A stretch of 64,000 bases of DNA from Gemmiger formicilis (lineage in GTDB: Bacteria; Bacillota; Clostridia; Oscillospirales; Ruminococcaceae). Where the stretch lies: the NCBI RefSeq assembly GCF_024462815.1, contig NZ_JANGCG010000005.1, forward strand, positions 62,001 through 126,000, in the 5' to 3' direction. The position numbers and the translations under genes are program-made. Position 1 is the first letter of the stretch; every line of letters starts with the position of its first letter. Positions 34,426-40,959 of the stretch are shown here, one piece after another. The notes below the pieces were generated by a model. That model had not been told where the DNA came from and did not search any database. It was given only the letters and a program-made list of their open reading frames with translations.

Positions 34426-36149
34426 CACTGCGTCTCCTTTCCGTAGTTTTCCAGCGCCTGTTGGCGGTTCCACAGGTCGGCGTACAGACCGCCCTGCGCC
34501 AGCAGTGCCTCGTGGGTGCCCTGCCCGGCCAGATTGCCGTGGTCCAGCACGTAGATATTGTCCGCTTTTGTGACATTGGCCAGACGGTGCGAAATCAGGA
34601 TGACCGTCTTGCGCCCGGCCAAGCGGTGGATGCCCGCCATAATGTCATTCTCACTCTCGACATCAATATTGGACGTGGCTTCGTCAAAGATATAGACGGC
34701 GCTATCATGCAGCAGGGCGCGGGCCAGTGCCAGACGCTGCCGCTGCCCGCCGGACAGGTTGCCGCCGCCCTCGGTCAGCGGGGTGTTCAGGCCGTCCTCC
34801 CCGCGCAGGAAGTCCGCAAGATTCACCTGCTCCAGTGTGCCCCACAGCGCGCCATCATCGGCGTCCGGCGCGGCCATGCGTAGGTTTTCGGCCACCGTGC
34901 CCTTGAACAGATGACTGCCAAGACTGACGAGGGTTACATTTTTGAGCAAGCTCTCCTCCCGGATGGTGGAAAGCTCCTGCCCGCCCACGGTCACGTGGCC
35001 GGTGTACCCGGCAACACGGCCGGTCAGCACGGCGGCCACTGTGGACTTGCCGCAGCCGCTCTCGCCGACCAGCGCGGTGAAGCTGCCCTGCGGAAAATCA
35101 AGGTTCAGACCGTGCAGCGTCTCTTTTTCGGGCGTGTAGCCAAAGTGCAAATCACGGCAGGCAATGGCGCAGTCGGTGCCGATTTCGGCGGTTCTGGCGC
35201 TGGCCTCGGGCAAATCCAGCAGCTTGAAAATCTTGTCGCTGGCGGCCATACCGTTCATGGCAACGTGGAAGTATGACCCGAGCGCCCGCATAGGCAGGGA
35301 AAAATCCGCCGACAGCAGCAAAATGCAAAGTGCTCCCTGCAGGCCAACCCGGCCCGCGGCAAACTCCTTAGCTGCCACGGCAATGCCCAGCGCCGCACCG
35401 CCGTAGGCAATCACGTCCATGACGATGATCGAGTTGAGCTGCATCGTCAGCACCTTCATCGTCACCTTGCGGAAATGCTCGGCCTCGCGGTTCATGGCGG
35501 CGTGGCGCGCCCCATCGGCCTGATAGATTTTCAGCGTGGTCAGCCCCTGCAGATTTTCAAGGAAGCTGTCCCCCAGCGCGGCATACTGGCCCCAGTACTT
35601 GCCCAGCAGGCGTTTGGCAAATTTCTGCACAGCCACGATGGAAACAGGAATCAGCGGCACGCAAATCATCAGGATGACCGCCGCCCGCAGACTGACCGGG
35701 GCCAGCGCAATAAACAACGTGACCGGGGCCAGCATAGCGTAGAAAAACTGCGGCAGATAGGCGCCGAAGTAGGTTTCCAGCTGCTCGACACCCTCACCTG
35801 CCAGCTGCAGGACCTCAGCCGTCGGCACGGCCTGCGTGTAGCTGCCGCCAAGGCGCAGGAGTTTTTCATAGATGGCGGCGCGGAGCGTCTTTTTGACGGT
35901 GCGGCTGGCGTTGTAGCTGGCCGAGGCCGCGCCCTGCGTGCAGAAAAACCGCACGATCAGCGCGGCCAGCAGCACCAGCAGTGCGGCGGGCAGATCCCCC
36001 TGCCCTGCGCAGAGCCCTGCCAAAAAGGCGGAGACTGCAAAAATCATGGCAATGTTCGCTAGCAATGCTACCCACTGCAGCACTACATTTTTGGCGATAT
36101 AGCGTTTTGAATCGCCCATCATACCAATCAGGCGTTTGTTAATCATCAT
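34425..36149 (-). CDS. CydD-like ABC exporter subunit (membrane + ATPase)
   Basis: A 574-residue partner of the previous subunit. TM region about 20-310 with the CydD-like ASYNASRTVKKTLRAAIYEKLL cytoplasmic loop, then GESGCGKST (Walker A), NLSGGQRQRLALARALL (signature), VYIFDEATSNID (Walker B). Both NBDs keep the catalytic glutamate, so both ATP sites look competent. CydDC exports cysteine or glutathione and aids haem protein assembly; here the neighbours are an HMA protein and YgbA under an iron-type box, so a metal or thiol role in iron limitation is plausible. Confidence 0.88.
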   Translation of the reverse strand: MMINKRLIGMMGDSKRYIAKNVVLQWVALLANIAMIFAVSAFLAGLCAGQGDLPAALLVLLAALIVRFFCTQGAASASYNASRTVKKTLRAAIYEKLLRLGGSYTQAVPTAEVLQLAGEGVEQLETYFGAYLPQFFYAMLAPVTLFIALAPVSLRAAVILMICVPLIPVSIVAVQKFAKRLLGKYWGQYAALGDSFLENLQGLTTLKIYQADGARHAAMNREAEHFRKVTMKVLTMQLNSIIVMDVIAYGGAALGIAVAAKEFAAGRVGLQGALCILLLSADFSLPMRALGSYFHVAMNGMAASDKIFKLLDLPEASARTAEIGTDCAIACRDLHFGYTPEKETLHGLNLDFPQGSFTALVGESGCGKSTVAAVLTGRVAGYTGHVTVGGQELSTIREESLLKNVTLVSLGSHLFKGTVAENLRMAAPDADDGALWGTLEQVNLADFLRGEDGLNTPLTEGGGNLSGGQRQRLALARALLHDSAVYIFDEATSNIDVESENDIMAGIHRLAGRKTVILISHRLANVTKADNIYVLDHGNLAGQGTHEALLAQGGLYADLWNRQQALENYGKETQ

Positions 36150-36212
36150 AAGCGTTGCGTCCTTTGTGCATAAAATAGCCGTCGCTCATACCGGGCGGCG
36201 GCAAAAATCAGA

Positions 36213-36587
36213 TTACACCTTTTCTGTGGTGCGCAGGGGAAGATAGCCCGCGTCGCGGATGGCCTTGCGCAGAGCATCCTCGTCGGCGTCGGCCTTGGTC
36301 CAGATGGTGACATTCTGGGCGCTCAGATTGACCTCGGCCAGTGTGTCCGGCAAGGTGTTCAGGGCGTTTTCCACATGGCGCTGGCAGTTCTGGCAGGTCA
36401 TGCCGTCCACGCCCATAATCAGGCGGTGGGGGTAGTGGCTTTTGTTGGCGTCAGCAGCCTTGATTTTTTTGGCCGGGGCCTCATGCTCGCCGCAACAACC
36501 GCCGCCGTGGCGCAGATGATGTACAAAACTGTAAATGCCGTAGCAGACCACGGCCAGAAGCAGTAAAACAATAATGACGTTTGCCAT
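36213..36587 (-). CDS. Membrane-anchored heavy-metal-associated (HMA) domain protein
   Basis: A 124-residue protein with one N-terminal TM helix (VIIVLLLLAVVCYGIYSFV), a His/Cys cluster HHLRHGGGCCGEHE, and a C-terminal ferredoxin-like HMA domain (about 57-120) with the metal motif GMTCQNC. It could pass Cu(I), Zn(II) or another soft metal. First gene of the operon with the ABC pair; the start ATG 36587 follows GGAGG at 8 nt. Two DtxR-like boxes overlap its promoter. Confidence 0.9.
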   Translation of the reverse strand: MANVIIVLLLLAVVCYGIYSFVHHLRHGGGCCGEHEAPAKKIKAADANKSHYPHRLIMGVDGMTCQNCQRHVENALNTLPDTLAEVNLSAQNVTIWTKADADEDALRKAIRDAGYLPLRTTEKV

Positions 36588-36601
36588 ATACAAAACCTCC
36601 G

Positions 36602-36619
36602 GGTTAGTATTTTCTAATT
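36602..36619. promoter_or_regulatory. DtxR-like box in HMA-ABC leader
   Basis: GGTTAG-TATTTT-CTAATT, 6-6-6 spacing, between the start site and the HMA gene. Confidence 0.6.
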
Positions 36620-36621
36620 CG

Positions 36622-36656
36622 ACTTAGAATATACTAACTTTCCGGCCGTTTGTCAA
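36622..36656 (-). promoter_or_regulatory. Promoter of the HMA-ABC operon with overlapping DtxR-like box
   Basis: Minus-strand TTGACA (36651-36656), 17-nt spacer, TATATT (36628-36633). ACTTAG-AATATA-CTAACT (36622-36639) has the -10 exactly as its 6-nt centre, so a bound repressor would block polymerase. Confidence 0.8.
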
Positions 36657-36698
36657 GTGGTACCTTTTTGGTGAGTGGGGCGGATGAGGGGAAGCTGC

Positions 36699-36724
36699 GG
36701 AGGGGTCAAGACCTCTCCCTACAG
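36699..36724. repeat. GTAGGGGC-like palindrome (degenerate)
   Basis: GGAGGGGTCAAGACCTCTCC followed by CTACA in the HMA-flavodoxin gap. Confidence 0.4.
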
Positions 36725-36810
36725 ATTGGCCATAAACGGCATAGGGCGGCAAGGCTGCTACGGAGGGTCGGAAACAAAACAGTTTGGCAAGCAAAAAAAC
36801 CGTATAAACG

Positions 36811-36839
36811 CAAAAAAGGAGGGGCGCTGCCGCCCCTCC
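36811..36839 (-). terminator. Terminator of the DUF3793-flavodoxin operon
   Basis: GGAGGGGCG and CGCCCCTCC form a 9-bp stem, with TTTTTT on the minus strand. Confidence 0.8.
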
Positions 36840-36872
36840 CGGTATGGATGGATATGGAGAAATCTGGAAAAA

Positions 36873-37301
36873 TCAGGTGTTGGCAAGCGCGGTGCCCATG
36901 GCGGCGCAGGCGGTCTCGGCATCGCCGTCGGGGGCACCGTTGGCCATTATGGGCTCAACCACCATGCGGGCCCCGGCAGCTTCGGCATCCTCGGCCCAGG
37001 TGCGGAGCCATTCGCCATCGCCCCAGCCATAGGAGCCGAACAGTCCGACCGGCTTGCCACTCAGCGCGCCGCGCAGGCTCTGGTACATCGGCTCAAACTC
37101 GCTTTCCTCAAGCTGCTCGGCGCCCATGGCGGGGCAACCCAGTGCAAAGCCAGTGTAGTCCCCGGCCGTGGCAACGTTGAATTCTGCGGCGGTGAGCTTA
37201 TCCACCGCAGCACCGGCGGCCGAGGCTGCGGTGGCAACCAAATCAGCCATAGCCTCGGTGTTGCCGGTGCCGCTCCAATAGATAACTGCAATCTTGCTCA
37301 T
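36873..37301 (-). CDS. Flavodoxin
   Basis: A 142-residue short-chain flavodoxin. The FMN phosphate loop SGTGNTEAMA (10-19), the 50s-type stretch ALGCPAMGAEQLEESEF and the third loop FGSYGWGDGEWLRTW are clear. It shuttles electrons at low potential and replaces ferredoxin when iron is scarce. It is cotranscribed with a DUF3793 gene behind a promoter with DtxR-like boxes, as expected for iron-limitation control. Confidence 0.94.
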   Translation of the reverse strand: MSKIAVIYWSGTGNTEAMADLVATAASAAGAAVDKLTAAEFNVATAGDYTGFALGCPAMGAEQLEESEFEPMYQSLRGALSGKPVGLFGSYGWGDGEWLRTWAEDAEAAGARMVVEPIMANGAPDGDAETACAAMGTALANT

Positions 37302-37338
37302 ACGTAACTACTCCTTTGATTGTATTTATGGTGCATCA

Positions 37339-37932
37339 TCAGGCGGCTACGGTCAGCCGTCTGATTGAGGTGCCGTTGTAATAGCAGCGCGCATAGATGC
37401 GCTCGCACTTTTTGTAACGGTCAAACTCGGCCTGCGCCGCGGCGGGGTCGGTGTAGACCTTCCAATAGCCGCAGGCCGTAAAGTTTTTGCCGCGGTTGCG
37501 GATAAAACCGATGACATCCGCCAGCGGATAGCCGAGAAAAACGCCAATCTCATGCGGGAAATCCGCATCACAGCAAAGCCGCGCCGACAGCTGGCCCAGC
37601 AGGGTATCGGCATCGCCGGGGGTGTAGCCCTCCCCTGCCAGAAACGCCAGTGCGCCGGAGTCTGCCAATAGTGTGGCGACCCGCGCCGGGCGATATACAT
37701 AGACGAGCACAGCGCCGGTGCGGGGGCACTGCTTGAGGATGCGCACCGCCACCCCGCGGGGCGAGAGTGCGGCGTCCCATGCGGCGGCCATTGCGGCGGC
37801 ATCCTGCCCCGGTGCGGGCTGGTAACGGAAAAGGCTTGCGGGCTTGAGCCCCGCCAGCGTAGGGGCACACAGTGTGGCCAAATCACAGGCAAAGCTGCGT
37901 GGGCTGCGGTTGATGTGCGTTTGTTCCTGCAT
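37339..37932 (-). CDS. DUF3793-family protein
   Basis: A 197-residue protein of unknown function. Seen: an N-terminal FACDLATLCAPTLAGLKPASLFRY, AVLVYVYRPARV, a DFPHEIGVFLGYPLADVIGFIRNRGKNFTACGYWKVY core and a C-terminal FDRYKKCERIYARCYYNG. The GVFLGYP-DV-GFI and GYWKVY steps are diagnostic of the family, which in clostridia is often next to flavodoxin or iron genes. Cysteines in CDLATLC and GYWKVY-KKC are conserved-looking. The ATG is 24 nt from a metal box. Confidence 0.87.
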   Translation of the reverse strand: MQEQTHINRSPRSFACDLATLCAPTLAGLKPASLFRYQPAPGQDAAAMAAAWDAALSPRGVAVRILKQCPRTGAVLVYVYRPARVATLLADSGALAFLAGEGYTPGDADTLLGQLSARLCCDADFPHEIGVFLGYPLADVIGFIRNRGKNFTACGYWKVYTDPAAAQAEFDRYKKCERIYARCYYNGTSIRRLTVAA

Positions 37933-37956
37933 GAACTGACTCCTTGCTTTTACAAT

Positions 37957-37974
37957 GGTTAGAATATGCTAACC
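37957..37974. promoter_or_regulatory. DtxR-like box before DUF3793
   Basis: GGTTAG-AATATG-CTAACC, perfect 6-6-6 palindrome in the leader. Confidence 0.7.
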
Positions 37975-37980
37975 TACGGT

Positions 37981-38029
37981 CCCATAAAACCGCACAGCGC
38001 GGGGAGAGAACCACACTGTGCGGGTTATG
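37981..38029 (-). other. Leader hairpin between the two metal boxes
   Basis: CCCATAA-AA-CCGCACAG pairs with CTGTGCGG-G-TTATGGG across an 18-nt loop, giving about 15 bp. It sits in the transcript of the DUF3793-flavodoxin operon; no T tract follows. Confidence 0.5.
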
Positions 38030-38052
38030 GGTCCAAAACGGGGATTTGCTGC

Positions 38053-38104
38053 GGTTAGCTATAACTAACGATAATACTATATCATGCTGGACGGCGCTTG
38101 TCAA
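38053..38104 (-). promoter_or_regulatory. Promoter of DUF3793-flavodoxin operon with DtxR-like box
   Basis: Minus-strand TTGACA (38099-38104), 17-nt spacer, TATAGT (38076-38081). GGTTAG-CTATAA-CTAACG (38053-38070) starts just after the -10. Confidence 0.8.
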
Positions 38105-38249
38105 GGGGATGCCAGAATAAATTCACACGCGGCAGGGCACCATATCCTTTGCCCGCCGGTTTGCGGTCAGGGTGTCAGGCCGCAAAAACAGGCTGTTCAG
38201 CGCGGTAAAGGCGGGGCTGCTCTGTTTACCCGGCTGGCCATAGGGCTCC
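38105..38249. other. Gap between PerR gene and DUF3793 promoter; open minus-strand frame
   Basis: An open frame on the minus strand (ATG overlapping the end of the Fur-type gene, about 45 codons) includes ALNSLFLRPDTL and ANRRAKDMVPCRV. Ribosome site support is weak and I cannot assign it. It may be a remnant or a conserved promoter-bearing element. Confidence 0.3.
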
Positions 38250-38624
38250 TTACTGCGCATTTTTGGCGCGGCACTTGGGGCAGAGGTAACGGATGGTCAG
38301 CGTGTAGCCGAGCACCTCGGTGCCGATGGCCGATTCAATGTCGCGCACCAGCCCCACCACCGGTAAATCGGCTAAATCGCCGCAGCCCTCACACAGCAGA
38401 TGGCCGTGGGGCGTGGGGTTGGCATCGTAGCGGTCGGGGCCGTCGGGCATTTCCAGATGGCCGATTTCGCCGTCCAGCTCCATCAGTTTCAGGTTGCGGT
38501 AGACGGTGCCGCGGGCAATGTGCGGCATGGCCTGCCGGGCATGGCTGAAGATTTCGTCCGCGGTCATATGCTCCGGGCATTTCTCGCGCATAATGTCAAG
38601 TATAAGGGCACGCTGGCGGGTCAT
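38250..38624 (-). CDS. Fur-family regulator, PerR-like
   Basis: A 124-residue Fur-fold repressor. Winged helix TADEIFSHARQAMPHIARGTVYRNLKLME (recognition region ARGTVYRNL); regulatory-site residues DRYDANPTPHGHLLCEGCGDLADL; structural Zn site CEGC and CPKC. The short C-terminus and HGHLLC pattern favour PerR (peroxide sensing through a metal-bound His) over Fur, but sensor specificity needs tests. It is divergent from rubrerythrin, the classical PerR target in clostridia. Confidence 0.9.
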   Translation of the reverse strand: MTRQRALILDIMREKCPEHMTADEIFSHARQAMPHIARGTVYRNLKLMELDGEIGHLEMPDGPDRYDANPTPHGHLLCEGCGDLADLPVVGLVRDIESAIGTEVLGYTLTIRYLCPKCRAKNAQ

Positions 38625-38666
38625 AGGCAGACCTCCTTACTAAATTTAAGAACACATCTTATTTTT

Positions 38667-38694
38667 ATTATAGCATCAAAGCGCGACTTGTCAA
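38667..38694 (-). promoter_or_regulatory. Promoter of the PerR-like gene
   Basis: Minus-strand TTGACA (38689-38694), 16-nt spacer, TATAAT (38667-38672). Plus-strand TTATTTTTATTATA (38659-38672) overlapping the -10 resembles a Per box, suggesting autoregulation. Confidence 0.65.
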
Positions 38695-38736
38695 CCTCGT
38701 AGGCAAAATATACAAGAATCCTTCCCCAAATTGTAC

Positions 38737-38764
38737 TTGACAACCGTGGCAGGGGTGCTATAAT
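38737..38764 (+). promoter_or_regulatory. Promoter of rubrerythrin
   Basis: TTGACA (38737-38742), 16-nt spacer, TATAAT (38759-38764). Confidence 0.75.
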
Positions 38765-38812
38765 GGGGGAAAAGCAAGACACATTCCTAATTTTTAAACG
38801 GAGGTATTCGAT

Positions 38813-39355
38813 ATGGAGCTCAGAGGCAGCAAGACCGAAAAGAATCTGTGGGAGGCTTTCGCAGGCGAGAGTCAGGCCCGCAACAAGTACACCTACTTTG
38901 CGTCCAAGGCCAAGAAGGAAGGCTACGAGCAGATCAGTGCCATCTTCACCGAGACCGCCAACAACGAGAAGGAGCACGCCAAAATCTGGTTCAAGCTTCT
39001 CATGGAGAACGGCGAGATTCCCGACACCCTGACCTGCTTGAAGATGGCTGCCGCGGGTGAGAACGAGGAGCACACCTCGATGTATCCGCGTATGGCCGCC
39101 GAGGCCAAGGAGGAAGGCTTCAACCAGATTGCCGCGCTGTTCACGATGGTGGCCGCCATTGAGAAGGACCATGAGGAACGCTACAAGGCACTGGCCGCCA
39201 ACATTGAGGCCGGCAAGGTCTACGCCCGCGAGAGCGAGCAGGTCTGGCAGTGCCGCAACTGCGGGTTTGTCTATATCGGCCAGCACGCCCCCGTCAAATG
39301 CCCCGTCTGCGCGCATCCCCAGAGCTATTTTGAGCTCAAGAGCAATAACTACTGA
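38813..39355 (+). CDS. rbr: Rubrerythrin
   Basis: A 180-residue non-haem diiron peroxidase that detoxifies H2O2 in anaerobes. The four-helix bundle carries ligands in FAGESQARNKY, FTETANNEKEHAK, AAGENEEHTSMYP and AIEKDHEERY (E-x2-H type pairs). The C-terminal rubredoxin-like domain has CRNCGFVYIG and CPVCAHPQSYF, the two CxxC pairs of the FeS4 centre. Preceded by ACGGAGG. Divergent from the PerR-like regulator, likely its target. Confidence 0.96.
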   Translation: MELRGSKTEKNLWEAFAGESQARNKYTYFASKAKKEGYEQISAIFTETANNEKEHAKIWFKLLMENGEIPDTLTCLKMAAAGENEEHTSMYPRMAAEAKEEGFNQIAALFTMVAAIEKDHEERYKALAANIEAGKVYARESEQVWQCRNCGFVYIGQHAPVKCPVCAHPQSYFELKSNNY

Positions 39356-39367
39356 TATTTTCCCTGC

Positions 39368-39393
39368 AAGGGGCCCTTCGGGGCCCTTTTTTT
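39368..39393 (+). terminator. Terminator of rubrerythrin
   Basis: AAGGGGCCC-TTC-GGGGCCCTT with a TTCG-type loop, one central mismatch, then TTTTTT. Confidence 0.7.
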
Positions 39394-39444
39394 GATACAT
39401 TTCCGCGGCCTGCGGCGTTATAAGGGTGAAAGGAGGTCAAGCCG

Positions 39445-39930
39445 ATGCAGACGGAACAGGATTTAGAAAAGCTGGTACATACCCATACGGCGGCATTGCT
39501 GCGCTATTGCACCGGCCTGCTGGGCAGTGAGGCGGACGCACAGGACGCGGTACAGCAGACCTTTATCAAGGCGTGGCAGAACCGCCACACCCTGCGCCGC
39601 GACGGAACGGACAACGAGCGTGCGTGGCTGTACCGCATTGCCTACCGCACCGCGCTGGATATGCTGCGGGCGGCGCGGCGGGCTGCGGCCTACCCCACCC
39701 CGGAGCCGTTGGAGCAGGACCCCGGTATCAGTGAGGAGCTGCGCAGCGCGCTGGACACATTGAAGCCGCTTGACAGGGCGCTGGTGTTGGAGCGTGTGCT
39801 GGATGGGCTGGACTACAAAACGCTGGCACAGATACACACAAGACCCGCAGGCTATCTGCGCACACGCTATAACCGCGCCAAAAAGCAGCTGGCCGAACGC
39901 TTGAAGGAGGGTGAATCAGATGACGTATGA
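39445..39930 (+). CDS. ECF-subfamily RNA polymerase sigma factor
   Basis: A 161-residue sigma-70 group 4 protein. Region 2: LLRYCTGLLGSEADAQDAVQQTFIKAWQN and LYRIAYRTALDMLR. Region 4: LDTLKPLDRALVLERVLDGLDYKTLAQIHTRPAGYLRTRYNRAKKQL, where YKTLAQIHTRPAGYLRTRYNRA is the recognition helix. AAAGGAGG is 9 nt upstream. The end overlaps its presumed anti-sigma factor. The signal is unknown. Confidence 0.93.
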   Translation: MQTEQDLEKLVHTHTAALLRYCTGLLGSEADAQDAVQQTFIKAWQNRHTLRRDGTDNERAWLYRIAYRTALDMLRAARRAAAYPTPEPLEQDPGISEELRSALDTLKPLDRALVLERVLDGLDYKTLAQIHTRPAGYLRTRYNRAKKQLAERLKEGESDDV

Positions 39931-40921
39931 CCGCGATGAAGTATTTTTGCAGGAAAAGCTGACTGCCGGGCTGCACCCGGCTGAGGTTGATTTGTGGCCC
40001 GCTGTGGCGCAAGGGCTGCCCACAGGCCGTGCCGCGCAGCGGGCGCGGTGGCTGCGCCCGGCACTCTGCCTTGTTGCACCGCTGCTGATTGCCGCCGGTG
40101 TGCTGGTGGGAACCGCAGAATTTACGAACCTGCGCGAAAACCCGCGTCCGGCCTTCGCCCCGCAGGCCAACACCGGTTATGCAATCACCTACGAACGGCA
40201 GTATTTTACGCTGGACAGTGATTTGCTGGCGGGTATGGCTGCCAACCATAAGGGAGAAACGGCGGCAGACGGAACCCTGCCGGGCAGCGTGGTGATAAAT
40301 GGGCGGCTGCATCTGGACAACAAGGACAGCCGTGCCGTCTATGCAAAAGCGGCCCGCGGCTATGACAGCTGGGCAGAGCTGACCGCGGCCACCGGCCTGC
40401 CGCTGGCACAGAACCCGCTGCTGGATGCGGGCAAATACGATGAGGATGTGTCTGTACGGCGGTACAACACAGTGCAGTCGGAATCCGCCGCCGGTGAGAA
40501 AACGGAGGTGGTCGCATCCGATGCCGACTATGCGGCGGCGCTCATCCCCATCGGGCGCGGAGAACTGCCGGACAAGGTGTATCTGCATTTTGGCAAGCAG
40601 CTGGACGGATACCGGGTTGAGATGATGGCCGTGGCCTATCTGGGCGATGCACCGAGCGAAACAGCCGCCGCTGTCTTTGAAAGCGAGAGGGCCGGGCTTA
40701 CGTGGACGTGTGAAAGCTACCCCATGGCAAACGGAAACACGGCCCTGATCCCCCACTGCACCAGCAACCCGACCTCCCTGCTGTGGGTGCAGTCCGCGGC
40801 CTATTTCGAACAGGACGGCATTTTGTACAAGGTACAGTGCCTGCCCAGCGGGGATGTGTGGGCCAGAACGCAGGAGGAAATATTGGTCGAACTGCGGACG
40901 GTTCTGGACGGATTTACCTAA
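39920..40921 (+). CDS. Probable membrane-bound anti-sigma factor/sensor for the ECF sigma
   Basis: A 333-residue protein with one TM helix at about residues 38-60 (RPALCLVAPLLIAAGVLVGT): a short cytoplasmic N-terminus for sigma binding and a long extracellular domain. The external part contains SWAELTAATGLPLAQNPLLD, typical of DUF4367/RsgI-like sensor domains in clostridia, and ends KVQCLPSGDVWARTQEEILVELRTVLD. ATG 39920 follows AAGGAGG at 9 nt and overlaps the sigma gene end. No zinc-binding ZAS motif is visible, so it is not a classical ZAS anti-sigma factor. Confidence 0.8.
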   Translation: MTYDRDEVFLQEKLTAGLHPAEVDLWPAVAQGLPTGRAAQRARWLRPALCLVAPLLIAAGVLVGTAEFTNLRENPRPAFAPQANTGYAITYERQYFTLDSDLLAGMAANHKGETAADGTLPGSVVINGRLHLDNKDSRAVYAKAARGYDSWAELTAATGLPLAQNPLLDAGKYDEDVSVRRYNTVQSESAAGEKTEVVASDADYAAALIPIGRGELPDKVYLHFGKQLDGYRVEMMAVAYLGDAPSETAAAVFESERAGLTWTCESYPMANGNTALIPHCTSNPTSLLWVQSAAYFEQDGILYKVQCLPSGDVWARTQEEILVELRTVLDGFT

Positions 40922-40959
40922 AAAATGGGTATGCACCGGTTTGGTGCATACCCATTTTT
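40921..40959. terminator. Bidirectional terminator between sigma operon and gltA
   Basis: A perfect 17-bp stem (AAAAATGGGTATGCACC / GGTGCATACCCATTTTT) with GGTTT loop. Confidence 0.9.

Noticed and set aside
38659..38694. DtxR-like box at the PerR promoter
   Set aside because: No GGTTAG or CTAACC half-sites with 6-nt spacing here, unlike the three metal promoters.
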